Under the pieces are notes generated by a model that had not been told where the DNA came from, made no database searches, and saw only the letters and a program-made list of their open reading frames with translations. From CAYLHS01 sp964383535 (lineage in GTDB: Bacteria > Actinomycetota > Acidimicrobiia > Spongiisociales > UBA4744), in the NCBI GenBank assembly GCA_964383535.1, contig CAYLHS010000009.1, positions 1-37,460 of the forward strand: DNA of 37,460 bases. Reading direction: 5' to 3'. Below, piece by piece: positions 1 through 6,832 of this stretch; the first letter of the stretch is position 1, and each line of letters opens with the position of its first letter. A program made the translations under genes and the position numbers.

Positions 1-2
1 TC

Positions 3-164
3 GGTGAGAGTCTCTCCAACATGGAAATCGCCGACCGGCTCTTCATCTCCCCTCGCACCGTCGAGAACCACGTCTCGGCCGTCATGTCGAAGCTCGACGC
101 GAACACTCGCACAAAGGCGGTCGCCCGGGCCGAATCGCTCGGTCTTCTCACCGACGACAAGTAG
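3..164 (+). CDS. LuxR-family response regulator, C-terminal HTH fragment (5' end outside window)
   Basis: Only the last 53 codons lie in the window. The reading frame starts at base 3 and stops at TAG 162-164. The sequence shows the LuxR/GerE DNA-binding domain: the helix-turn-helix with ADRLFISPRTVENHVS, then the dimerisation helix with KLDANTRTKAV and a short tail. This is the usual C-terminus of a NarL/FixJ-type response regulator or another LuxR-type transcription factor. The receiver or sensor part is not visible, so the signal cannot be named. The overlapping ORF in frame 1 is a shadow, because the conserved HTH residues fall in frame 3. The family is secure; its role is unknown. Confidence 0.85.
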   Translation, partial: GESLSNMEIADRLFISPRTVENHVSAVMSKLDANTRTKAVARAESLGLLTDDK

Positions 165-260
165 GTGCCTGCGGCGCCACAACTGAGTAGTCGTCCCCGA
201 TGACGCGCCGCCGTGTTCCCCCTACGTTCTTGGACTGACACCGAGAACAAGGAGGTCTGC

Positions 261-512
261 GTGTCGCTCTTCATGGACGTTCACACCATCGAGGGAGGAG
301 TCTCCGCAGCGGACGTTGCGGATGCCCACAAGGCCGATCTCGAGACACAGGGCAAGTACGGGGTGAGCTACCTCCGCTACTGGGTGGACGAAACCGCAGG
401 GAAGATCTTCTGCCTCGTCGAGGCCGAAAACGCGGAGGACGCCAACACCGTTCACCGGGAAGCTCACGGGCTCGTCGCCGACGAGATCTATCCCGTCAGC
501 GAAAACAGCTGA
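261..512 (+). CDS. DUF4242 family small protein (SCO4226-like, nickel-binding fold)
   Basis: This is an 83-residue cytoplasmic protein with no signal peptide or membrane segment. It begins VSLFMDVHTIEG and continues with the DUF4242 pattern: D-V-H near the N-terminus, an HKAD helix, YLRYWVDE, and a second half with CLVEAENAEDANTVHREAHG and a closing DEIYPV. Family members are small ferredoxin-like alpha/beta proteins, and the Streptomyces homologue SCO4226 has been reported to bind nickel. The start is GTG 261, because a strong Shine-Dalgarno (AAGGAGGT) lies just upstream and similarity to the family begins there; an in-frame ATG at 213 lacks such support. A TACGTT hexamer at 223-228 could be the -10. 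Metal binding here is inference from the family. Confidence 0.8.
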   Translation: MSLFMDVHTIEGGVSAADVADAHKADLETQGKYGVSYLRYWVDETAGKIFCLVEAENAEDANTVHREAHGLVADEIYPVSENS

Positions 513-541
513 CTCCGTCAGCACGATCAGGAGGAGAACCA

Positions 542-892
542 ATGAAGAGACCACTGATAGTTGCGCTGCTTGCAGCGATGATCGTGATGGCGAGTGCTAC
601 CGCCGCGTTCGCAGGGGAAGTCAACGGGAGCAAGAACGGCAAAAACGGAAGTTGGTCCATACCGGCACCCACTCACGCACGGTCCGCATGTGTGTACTCC
701 GGGCTGGAAGACTCCGAGATGGATGGCGCGGTGCCAGGTGTCCACGGCACGGTCCAGAACTGGGGACACACCTGGAACTCCGGGGTCGTTGTGGACTCCC
801 CCGACAATCACGGCGCTGCCCAGGTCTGGCTCGACTACGGCGGCGGGGCATTCCTCTGGGGCTGCAACCCGCACGTCGGCGCTGAAGGATGA
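542..892 (+). CDS. Small secreted protein of unknown function
   Basis: The 116-residue product starts with a clear Sec signal peptide: MKR, a hydrophobic stretch to about residue 20, and an ATAAFAG cleavage region. The mature part of about 92 residues is Gly-, Asn- and Trp-rich and has two cysteines, in SACVYSG and LWGCNP, that could form a disulfide outside the cell. I do not recognise a family. A good ribosome site (AGGAGGAG) precedes ATG 542. The gene lies 29 bases after the DUF4242 gene on the same strand and may be co-transcribed. Two strong hairpins follow at 920-971. That it is a real exported protein is fairly safe; its role is open. Confidence 0.75.
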   Translation: MKRPLIVALLAAMIVMASATAAFAGEVNGSKNGKNGSWSIPAPTHARSACVYSGLEDSEMDGAVPGVHGTVQNWGHTWNSGVVVDSPDNHGAAQVWLDYGGGAFLWGCNPHVGAEG

Positions 893-919
893 GTGGACTG
901 CGCTGATCCAGATCGAGAG

Positions 920-944
920 GCCCCTGCCCGATGAAGGCGGGGGC
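920..944 (+). terminator. Strong GC hairpin, likely terminator
   Basis: The arms GCCCCTGCC and GGCGGGGGC pair over 9 bp (one G-T) across a 7-base loop, 28 bases after the stop of the secreted-protein gene, followed by a pyrimidine-rich TTCCCTCTT. There is no long U-run, which is common in high-GC actinobacteria. Confidence 0.6.
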
Positions 945-950
945 TTCCCT

Positions 951-971
951 CTTCGGGCCTATGGCCCGAAG
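951..971. terminator. Second perfect hairpin, likely bidirectional terminator
   Basis: CTTCGGGCC and GGCCCGAAG pair perfectly over 9 bp around a TAT loop. It directly follows the hairpin at 920-944. The tandem pair probably insulates the secreted-protein gene from the CoA-binding gene downstream. Neither hairpin has an obvious riboswitch core. Confidence 0.55.
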
Positions 972-1107
972 TCCAGACCTGCTGATTGTGCTGTCAATCT
1001 GAAAACGCCCAGACGAGCGGGTAGTCGGGTGCACCGTCCGCCTTTCGATCCAGGAGGCCCCAGCCGGTCGCGAGTAACCTCGCAAGCGACACCTGCACGG
1101 AGGCACC

Positions 1108-1587
1108 ATGACCACGCTACGAGATGCAGCAACCGACTTCTTGGGCCAACGCCGGATTGCCGTCGCCGGCGTATCACGTCACCCGGAGGGCGGGCACAGC
1201 GGCAACGGCGTCTACAGACGCCTTCGCGACCGCGGCTATGAGGTGTTCGCCGTCAACCCCAACGCCGACGAAGTCGAAGGTGATCTCTGCTATCACTCTC
1301 TCGCAGACATCGCGGGAGGAGTCGATGCGGTGTTGGTCGCAACGACCCCGGAGGCCGCCGAGGACGTGGTCCGCGACTGCGTCAATCTCGGCATCCAGAG
1401 GGTCTGGCTCCACCGGGGGGTCGGTCCGGGAAGCATGAGCGAGCCCGCTGTGGACTACGGGAAGGCGCACGGAATCGATGTCATCCCTGGTGGGTGCCCA
1501 TTGATGTTCGATCCCGCCGCCGATCCGGGGCACAAGGTGATGCGAGCGCTGTTTACCTTGACAGGGTCGGTGCCGAGGAAGTTCTAG
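1108..1587 (+). CDS. CoA-binding domain protein (YccU-like)
   Basis: The 159-residue protein is essentially one CoA-binding Rossmann domain. Near the start it has IAVAGVSRHPEGGHSG, followed by YEVFAVNPNADEVEG, a DAVLVAT strand, the segment GIQRVWLHRGVG, and IDVIPGGCPLMF. This matches the single-domain YccU/CoA-binding proteins, which bind CoA or a related nucleotide and whose physiological role is unclear. Its length is normal for the family. The start ATG 1108 is supported by a GGAGG ribosome site five bases upstream. It stands alone between hairpins and a heptamer repeat. Family confidence is high; no substrate is claimed. Confidence 0.88.
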   Translation: MTTLRDAATDFLGQRRIAVAGVSRHPEGGHSGNGVYRRLRDRGYEVFAVNPNADEVEGDLCYHSLADIAGGVDAVLVATTPEAAEDVVRDCVNLGIQRVWLHRGVGPGSMSEPAVDYGKAHGIDVIPGGCPLMFDPAADPGHKVMRALFTLTGSVPRKF

Positions 1588-1594
1588 AAAAGCG

Positions 1595-1629
1595 GACAGC
1601 CGACAGCCGACAGCCAACGGCCGATGGCA
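1595..1629. repeat. Heptanucleotide tandem repeat (GACAGCC type)
   Basis: Three exact copies of GACAGCC (1595-1601, 1602-1608, 1609-1615) are followed by two degenerate copies, AACGGCC and GATGGCA. It begins eight bases after the stop of the CoA-binding gene. The same 7-base period recurs at 25903, 30163 and 30248 and, with a different core, at 21338 and 27919. Confidence 0.8.
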
Positions 1630-1671
1630 CGCAGGATGCACACCCCTACCATCAGGTCGGGCGACGAATCC

Positions 1672-2226
1672 TTAGATACGCACCTCGTCGCCGACCCTGA
1701 TCTCAACAGGCGCCTGAAGATCGTCCATCGCCGTGACGAACCCCCGGACGCCATCCTGAAGGAACGCAAGGTCGGCTTGAAGGTCCGCGGCATCGGCGTC
1801 TGGACGTCCGGAGAGAAACCGGGTGAACGGAATACACGGTTGGGCGATCTCGAAACCGTCCAGTCGGATCTCGCCAAAGGCCGTAACGACCACGAGACCC
1901 CCGGCAAGATCGTCGAGGGTCCACATCCTGTCCGTTTCGATGATGATGTTCTCACCGGCGACTCCCCACGGGCGCCGCTCGAACCGGGACCACATCTTCT
2001 CGTAGTGGGAGGTGAACCCCACCGACACCGTTGCGTCTGGGCTCCAGCGGGGCCGCTGCGGGTGCGAAGCGTGGTGCACGTCGACCACCCAACCCCCATC
2101 CGACGCCGCGAGTACCCCCTCTCTGCTCAGGAGAGCCCGGTCCGAGGACAGCAGCGGCGCCGGATCGTACACTTCACCCGCTTTCAGCCGGCGTCGCTGT
2201 ATCTGCAACTGGGCGATGCTAAGCAA
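1672..2226 (-). CDS. MOSC-domain-like protein
   Basis: The 184-residue protein has the layout of small MOSC (molybdenum cofactor sulfurase C-terminal-like) proteins: a basic N-terminus, a central FERRPWGVAGENIIIE stretch, LDDLAGGLVVVTAFGEIRLDGFEI, then a conserved cysteine in AQPCIPFTRFL, and a closing VEIRVGDEVRI strand. MOSC domains are thought to handle sulfur or metal-sulfur groups. The likely start is a TTG at 2226; no ATG or GTG occurs close by in frame. It overlaps the end of the upstream GDPD gene by 8 bases, so the two are probably translationally coupled. The family call rests on pattern only, and the TTG start is the least certain part. Confidence 0.72.
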   Translation of the reverse strand: MLSIAQLQIQRRRLKAGEVYDPAPLLSSDRALLSREGVLAASDGGWVVDVHHASHPQRPRWSPDATVSVGFTSHYEKMWSRFERRPWGVAGENIIIETDRMWTLDDLAGGLVVVTAFGEIRLDGFEIAQPCIPFTRFLSGRPDADAADLQADLAFLQDGVRGFVTAMDDLQAPVEIRVGDEVRI

Positions 2227-3001
2227 GAGACAGATCCCGTTCTTCGAACACCGTCTTCAAGACATCCGGTCTGTCGCTCATGATCCCGTCAACGCCCATG
2301 TCCAGCAGAAGGTTCATCTCGTCGGCGTCGTTGACGGTCCATATGTGCATCAGCTTGCCGGCCCTCCTGCATGCCCCGAGGAACCGTCCGTCGAGCTTGA
2401 CGAACCTGCCATAGGTGACGGGGATCTGCAAGGCAGCGGCCGGCGTCCTCAAACCGATTCCAAGCCTCGAGGCAACCCAGAACATCAGTCCTTCATTGCG
2501 GCCGGCCGATGTTGCGATTCGTCCACCGGAGACGGTGCGGACCGCCTTTGACCAGCTGTCGTCGAACCCTCCGACGATGACCCGATCCCACAGGTCGTGC
2601 CGGCGAACGAGATCTACCAGGGCGTCTTCCAGCCCACCCTGCTTCAGCTCGAGCGTCAAGGAGATGTCGGAGAACGTCGTGACAACCTCTTCGAGGGAGG
2701 GGATCGTGATCCCTTTGCCCCGGAAAGGCCACTCCCGGTCGGCACCGAACCGGAATGCTGCATCGAACCCTCTCAGCTCGTCCAGCGTGTAGTCCCAGAC
2801 ATCACCCGACCCGTCGGTGGTGCGGTCCAGGTAGTCGTCGTGGAACAGAACGATCTGACCGTCCTTGGTGAGGTGCAGGTCCGTTTCGAAGAATCGGAAT
2901 CCGAGGTCGTAGGACTGCTGGAATGCGTAGAGCGTGTTCTCAGGCCACAGCAACCGTCCGCCACGGTGCGAGAACGCGGTGGGTCGCAGCCAGTCGATCA
3001 C
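2219..3001 (-). CDS. Glycerophosphodiester phosphodiesterase
   Basis: This is a 260-residue GDPD-family enzyme, predicted to hydrolyse glycerophosphodiesters to glycerol 3-phosphate and an alcohol. Family motifs are in order: FSHRGG near the N-terminus (first catalytic His), PENTLYAF, the ETDLHLTKDG metal-binding Glu/Asp, VLFHDDYLDRTTDG (second His), LTLELK, and the C-terminal VDGIMSDRP. There is no signal peptide, so it appears cytoplasmic. The longer ORF extends to 3214 but would run into the divergent gene at 3076 with a basic, unconserved leader. GTG 3001 fits better: homology begins there, and a TAGACT hexamer lies 7 bases upstream. The downstream MOSC-like gene overlaps its stop. Confidence 0.87.
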   Translation of the reverse strand: MIDWLRPTAFSHRGGRLLWPENTLYAFQQSYDLGFRFFETDLHLTKDGQIVLFHDDYLDRTTDGSGDVWDYTLDELRGFDAAFRFGADREWPFRGKGITIPSLEEVVTTFSDISLTLELKQGGLEDALVDLVRRHDLWDRVIVGGFDDSWSKAVRTVSGGRIATSAGRNEGLMFWVASRLGIGLRTPAAALQIPVTYGRFVKLDGRFLGACRRAGKLMHIWTVNDADEMNLLLDMGVDGIMSDRPDVLKTVFEERDLSLA

Positions 3002-3008
3002 AGCGGCG

Positions 3009-3014
3009 AGTCTA
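3009..3014 (-). promoter_or_regulatory. -10 element (TAGACT) for the GDPD gene, leaderless type
   Basis: Read on the minus strand, TAGACT lies 7 bases before GTG 3001. This spacing puts the transcription start at or next to the start codon. It is one of a window-wide series. Confidence 0.55.
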
Positions 3015-3075
3015 GATCGCGACGACCGTCGGCGACGGGGCAGCCGAGGCGCGTAGGGTTGGGCGAGAAGGAAAC

Positions 3076-3585
3076 ATGATCGAGACACCACTGACCTTCG
3101 CGCAGATCGAAGCCGCCGTTCGTTCGAAGACATTCGGAGTGCTGACGACCATCGACACGAAGGGACGACCTCACTCGACCGGTGTCCTGTACGGTGTCGC
3201 TCCACCGCCCTCACCGTTCGCGTTGTTCATCCTTACGCTGGAGAGCTACGTCAAGACCCGCAACGTCGGGTCGAACCCGAACGTCTCGCTGGTAGTCACC
3301 TTCCCACACAGGATCTTGAGCTTCGTGCCGGCGAGTTGTGTGACATTCCGCGGCCCAGCATCGGTGGTGCCCGTCGACGATCCCGATGGCATGTGGGCAT
3401 TCGATCAACAGCGGATCCTGCGAGACAATGTGGCTTCGCTCAGAGCGGTGGATGGTCTCGCAGTGTTCCTGAAGCTGGCCCCGGAACCGAAGGTCCTCTG
3501 CTACGGGCTTGGCGTCGGCCTGCGGCAGATGCGCAAAGATCGGGAGCACCTCGCCTACAGCGTGCTCGTGGACCGAACCGCATAG
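3076..3585 (+). CDS. Pyridoxamine 5'-phosphate oxidase-like flavin-binding family protein
   Basis: The 169-residue protein begins with an N-terminal helix and then FGVLTTIDTKGRPHSTGVLYGV, the typical first strands of the PNPOx-like split barrel. ALFILTLESYVKTRNVGSNPNVSLVV follows, where the N-x-x-x-N-P-x-V-S pattern is typical of small flavin- or F420-binding members. The family includes oxidoreductases acting with FMN, F420 or heme; which one applies cannot be read from the sequence. ATG 3076 has an AGAAGGA ribosome site. A TAGGGT hexamer at 3054-3059 gives a short leader. Its TAG stop is also the start of the next gene's -10. Confidence 0.78.
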   Translation: MIETPLTFAQIEAAVRSKTFGVLTTIDTKGRPHSTGVLYGVAPPPSPFALFILTLESYVKTRNVGSNPNVSLVVTFPHRILSFVPASCVTFRGPASVVPVDDPDGMWAFDQQRILRDNVASLRAVDGLAVFLKLAPEPKVLCYGLGVGLRQMRKDREHLAYSVLVDRTA

Positions 3586-3588
3586 TCT
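3583..3588 (+). promoter_or_regulatory. -10 element (TAGTCT) fused to the upstream TAG stop
   Basis: TAGTCT begins with the stop codon of the PNPOx-like gene (3583-3585) and lies 8 bases before ATG 3597 of the acetyltransferase gene, suggesting leaderless transcription of that gene. Confidence 0.5.
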
Positions 3589-3596
3589 TTGCCTGC

Positions 3597-4022
3597 ATGA
3601 TCGCCATCAGACTGCTCGATGCAGACGACCAGGATCTCCTGCGCCGGGTCGCACCTGGCGTCTTCGACGACCCCATCTTCGAACCCTCGACGGAAGCGTT
3701 TCTTGCAGATCCGCGACATCGGCTGGTGGTGGCGGTCGACGAGGACGTCGTGGTCGGGTTCACCAGCGCCGTCGTGTACCTGCATCCGGACAAGACCGCG
3801 CCCGAGATGTGGATCAACGAAGTCGGCGTCGCTCCGACCCACCAGCGCCAGGGGATCGCAAGCCGACTCGTCAGACGAATGCTCGAGGAGGCTCGCACAT
3901 CGGGTTGCACCGAGGCGTGGCTCCTCACCGAGCGCAGCAACGCCCCAGCGATCGCGCTCTACGAGACGCTCGGAGGCGTCGAGGGCGACCCGGACACGAC
4001 CATCTTCACCTTCACGCTCTGA
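3597..4022 (+). CDS. GNAT family N-acetyltransferase
   Basis: This is a 141-residue single-domain acetyltransferase. The acetyl-CoA binding motif A is clear: MWINEVGVAPTHQRQGIASRL, with the Q/R-x-x-G-I-A loop. Motif B follows as SNAPAIALYETLGG. The N-terminal region around FDDPIFEPSTEAFLADPRHRLVVAV and the C-terminus resemble small aminoglycoside 3-N-acetyltransferase-like GNATs, but the similarity is too general to claim resistance. The substrate is unknown. The in-frame ORF is open back to 3336 through the neighbouring gene, but ATG 3597 begins the conserved part and has TAGTCT 8 bases before it. Confidence 0.85.
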   Translation: MIAIRLLDADDQDLLRRVAPGVFDDPIFEPSTEAFLADPRHRLVVAVDEDVVVGFTSAVVYLHPDKTAPEMWINEVGVAPTHQRQGIASRLVRRMLEEARTSGCTEAWLLTERSNAPAIALYETLGGVEGDPDTTIFTFTL

Positions 4023-4032
4023 CGCGCCGACC

Positions 4033-4038
4033 TAGCGT
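4033..4038 (+). promoter_or_regulatory. -10 element (TAGCGT) for the serine hydrolase gene
   Basis: TAGCGT lies 7 bases before ATG 4046 and 10 bases after the acetyltransferase stop. The same hexamer appears at 30285, 6 bases before another start. Confidence 0.5.
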
Positions 4039-4045
4039 TGGAGAC

Positions 4046-5794
4046 ATGAGGTCGAGGTTTCTCATCGGTGCGCTGGCCCTGCTCGTTGCCGCAGGCTGTG
4101 CAGGGCAGGGCCCCGCGACTGCCGATCAGTTCACTCCGACCGAGTGGGGGCGTGGAGACGTCACTCGCAGACAGCTGACGTACCGAGATCTGACCGAGGG
4201 TTTCCAGGCGGACTCCCCGGTCGACGATGCTGCCTTGGCATTGCCGGTTGGTGCGGCACCACCATCGCACGTCTTCGAGGGCAGACTCGAGCTGCTCGAT
4301 GAGGCAACGAGCGGAGGCATGACCATCCTCGCCGGAGACGAGGACCCTTCGGTACGTCACCTCCCGGAGTTCGACCACGCGTTCATCCAGACACCTGATG
4401 GATATCTCGTTCCTACCGTCCGCGGGCTCATCATCACCGACAACCCGAACTGGAATCTGATCCTCGGACCGGGCCGTGCCTGGGACGAGAACGGTGACCA
4501 CGGTATGACCCGCGCGTCGTTCCCGTTTGCGCTCGTCTGGAAGGATGCGAACGCCACGCTCAACGGCACCATGACCTTCCTGTTCGACGATGAGCACATC
4601 TCGAAGGTCTGGTACCAGATCACCCAGGAAACGACGGTCACGTTTCGCGCGGACCTGTGGGGCCTTCTCGACGCGAACTACGACCCCGGCCCGGTTGACG
4701 GCGCAGACGAACTCCGTGACGAGTTCGCCAAAGAAATCTCCGGACGCCTTCCCAGCAGGCCGATCGAGCAGCTCGGCACCGACTACCCGGACGTGGACGT
4801 CTCTGCGTTCGGAGCAGGAGTCACCCCCGAGAACATGACGTGGTACGGGTTCGTCGTGGACGGTGTCAACTACGTCGGCGGGTGTGGGACGCGCCACGGC
4901 ACCTACCCGTATTGCGCGTCGATGCGTGCCCCCTCGTACTCAACCGCCAAGTCCGGGTTCGTAGCGATCGCTTTGATGCGGCTCGCCGAGAAGTACGGAG
5001 CCGACGTGCCCGACCTGCTCGTGAAGGACTACGTACCCGAGACGGCCACCAGCCCCGGCGATTGGAGTGCCGTCACATTCGACGACCTGCTCGACATGGC
5101 ATCGGGCAACTTCACGACGTCCGCCTACATGGTCGATGAAGAACACTGGGACGACCCGTTCTGGACCGCCCAATACGAGGCGCCGATGCTCGCCGACGCC
5201 CTCCACTACCCGCACGGCGCCGACCCTGGCACAACGTGGGTGTACCACACATCGGACACCTTCGTCCTCGTTGACGCACTCCAGACCTACCTACGCTCCA
5301 AGGAGGGCATCGACGCCGACCTCTTCCGGTTCGTCGTCGACGAGGTGTACCGGCCGCTCGGGATCGGTCCCGGGCTGTTCGAGACGATGCGAACCCGCGA
5401 CGACAACTGGCAGGGGCAAGCACTGGGTGGGCTCGGCCTCTGGTGGATCCCCGATGACCTCGCCAAGGTCGCCACGTTCCTCAACGTCGAGGATGGCGTG
5501 GTCGATGGGCGCAGGCTTCTCGATCCGGACATGCTGGCGGCGGCCCTTCAGCGCGACCCGGCCGATCCGGGTGTCGACCGTGTCGGTGGCGGTAGGTACA
5601 ACGACTCGTTCTGGGCCGATCGGGTTCCAGACCTCGCCTGCGAGGTCTGGGTCCCGGCGATGATCGGCTACTCGGGGATCGTCGTCGCTCTGTTCCCCAA
5701 CGGAACGGCCTACTACTACGCAAGCGACGGCCAGGAATTCACCTGGTCGGCGGCCACGCAGGCAGCAGGAGAGATCCGCCCCTACTGCCCCTGA
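4046..5794 (+). CDS. Lipoprotein serine hydrolase, beta-lactamase/class C-like fold
   Basis: The 582-residue protein starts with a lipoprotein signal ending in LVAAGC (Cys18), so it should be lipid-anchored outside the membrane. Residues from about 280 to the end form a serine beta-lactamase/D-alanyl-D-alanine carboxypeptidase-like domain. The S-x-x-K motif is STAK (Ser299), and VYHTSDTFVL matches the class C Y-x-x-S/N motif. The first 250 mature residues form a separate region unknown to me, rich in Asp, Trp and beta-type segments. Such proteins include esterases and peptidases; true beta-lactamase activity should not be assumed. The ORF is open upstream in frame, but ATG 4046 begins the signal peptide and has a TAGCGT hexamer before it. 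Confidence 0.82.
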   Translation: MRSRFLIGALALLVAAGCAGQGPATADQFTPTEWGRGDVTRRQLTYRDLTEGFQADSPVDDAALALPVGAAPPSHVFEGRLELLDEATSGGMTILAGDEDPSVRHLPEFDHAFIQTPDGYLVPTVRGLIITDNPNWNLILGPGRAWDENGDHGMTRASFPFALVWKDANATLNGTMTFLFDDEHISKVWYQITQETTVTFRADLWGLLDANYDPGPVDGADELRDEFAKEISGRLPSRPIEQLGTDYPDVDVSAFGAGVTPENMTWYGFVVDGVNYVGGCGTRHGTYPYCASMRAPSYSTAKSGFVAIALMRLAEKYGADVPDLLVKDYVPETATSPGDWSAVTFDDLLDMASGNFTTSAYMVDEEHWDDPFWTAQYEAPMLADALHYPHGADPGTTWVYHTSDTFVLVDALQTYLRSKEGIDADLFRFVVDEVYRPLGIGPGLFETMRTRDDNWQGQALGGLGLWWIPDDLAKVATFLNVEDGVVDGRRLLDPDMLAAALQRDPADPGVDRVGGGRYNDSFWADRVPDLACEVWVPAMIGYSGIVVALFPNGTAYYYASDGQEFTWSAATQAAGEIRPYCP

Positions 5795-5915
5795 GCGAGC
5801 GGGACGCAGGTTGCGGCTCCAGACGCCCGGCCAGATCGTCAGAACCTCCTTCGACATGCAGCCGCTCGCCGATCCATTGACCTCGAGCGTTGAAGCGAGC
5901 CAGGACCGATCACGA

Positions 5916-5921
5916 TACGCT
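5916..5921 (+). promoter_or_regulatory. -10 element (TACGCT) for the EamA permease gene
   Basis: TACGCT lies 6 bases before ATG 5928. It supports that ATG over the earlier in-frame start at 5811. Confidence 0.5.
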
Positions 5922-5927
5922 TCACCG

Positions 5928-6761
5928 ATGGTCGTCTTCGCCGTTCTGTCAGCCATCACCTATGGCTCCGCCGATTTCCTCGGCGGGATCGCGTCCAGGC
6001 GCCACCGTGCCATCGCCGTGGTAGCGGTCTCCCAGATGGTCGGACTCGTTCTCTTGCTGGTGCTCCTCCCTCTCCTCGGGCCCGACCGATACCTGTTCGC
6101 GGACTTCGGGTGGGGCGCAGCGGCGGGCGTTGTCGGGGGTGCAGGCCTGATCTTCTTCTACCGAGGCCTCTCCACTGGGCGAATGTCGGTGGTCGCTCCC
6201 CTCTCGGCAGTCATGACGGCGCTCGTCCCGCTCGCGTTCGGCCTCCTGATCGGAGAGCGTCCGTCGACGCTCGCAAGTGTCGGGGTCGTCGCAGCCATCC
6301 CAGCCATCGCACTCATCACCCGTGAGCCAACCAATGAAGAAGGTGAGTCAAGGTCCACCGGCGCGCTCGACGGATTCATCGCCGGAATCGGGTTCGGCGC
6401 GTTCTTCATCTTGATCAGTAGGACGGACCCCGCCTCAGGTCTGTGGCCGCTGGTTGGAGCCCGCGCGGCGTCGATCCCGTTCGTTCTCCTGCTCGCGGCG
6501 GGTTTCCGTCAACCAATCAGACCCTTCAGGGAACTCGACGCGATCGTCGCATGGGCGGGTGTTCTCGATATCGCCGCCAACGGCCTCTACCTGTTCGCCG
6601 TTCGCGCCGGTCTCGTCTCACTCGCGTCGGTCGTGACATCGCTGTATCCGGCCTCGACGATCATCCTGGCGAGGATCGTCCTCAAGGAACACATGACCGT
6701 GACGCGGGTACTCGGAATCGTGCTGGCGCTGGCCGGGATCGCGCTCATTGCAACAGGCTGA
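5928..6761 (+). CDS. EamA-family (DMT superfamily) membrane permease
   Basis: The 277-residue protein has about ten hydrophobic segments in two homologous halves, the usual layout of drug/metabolite transporter (EamA) exporters. Recognisable pieces are ITYGSADFLGGIASRR in the first helix, FYRGLSTGRMSVVAPLSAVM at the end of the first half, and YPASTIILARIVLKEHMT near the end of the second, with a short polar linker between halves (EPTNEEGESRS). The substrate cannot be told. The ORF extends to 5811, but its leader is hydrophilic and unlike the family. ATG 5928 starts right at helix 1 and has TACGCT 6 bases before it. It converges on hutI. Confidence 0.87.
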   Translation: MVVFAVLSAITYGSADFLGGIASRRHRAIAVVAVSQMVGLVLLLVLLPLLGPDRYLFADFGWGAAAGVVGGAGLIFFYRGLSTGRMSVVAPLSAVMTALVPLAFGLLIGERPSTLASVGVVAAIPAIALITREPTNEEGESRSTGALDGFIAGIGFGAFFILISRTDPASGLWPLVGARAASIPFVLLLAAGFRQPIRPFRELDAIVAWAGVLDIAANGLYLFAVRAGLVSLASVVTSLYPASTIILARIVLKEHMTVTRVLGIVLALAGIALIATG

Positions 6762-6815
6762 GGACCTCTGACACCGTGTTGGAGGTGGATCCCGAACGAC
6801 GAGTTCGTCCGGTCT

Positions 6816-6832
6816 ACGACTCGACGAGTCGT
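6816..6832. terminator. Short palindrome between converging genes
   Basis: ACGACTCG and CGAGTCGT form an inverted repeat around a single A, immediately beyond the hutI stop in the 71-base gap between the converging permease and hutI genes. It could serve both genes, but it lacks a U-run. Confidence 0.35.

Noticed and set aside
3597..4022. Aminoglycoside resistance enzyme (AAC(3)-like)
   Set aside because: Only general GNAT motifs are shared. Chromosomal GNATs of this size have many substrates, so a resistance call is not supported.
4046..5794. True beta-lactamase
   Set aside because: The S-x-x-K fold is shared with esterases and peptidases, and the large extra domain is unlike known class C enzymes.
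5291..5959. Long minus-strand ORF of 222 codons
   Set aside because: It lies antisense to the serine hydrolase gene, is rich in Arg and has no recognisable motif; the plus-strand protein has clear motifs.
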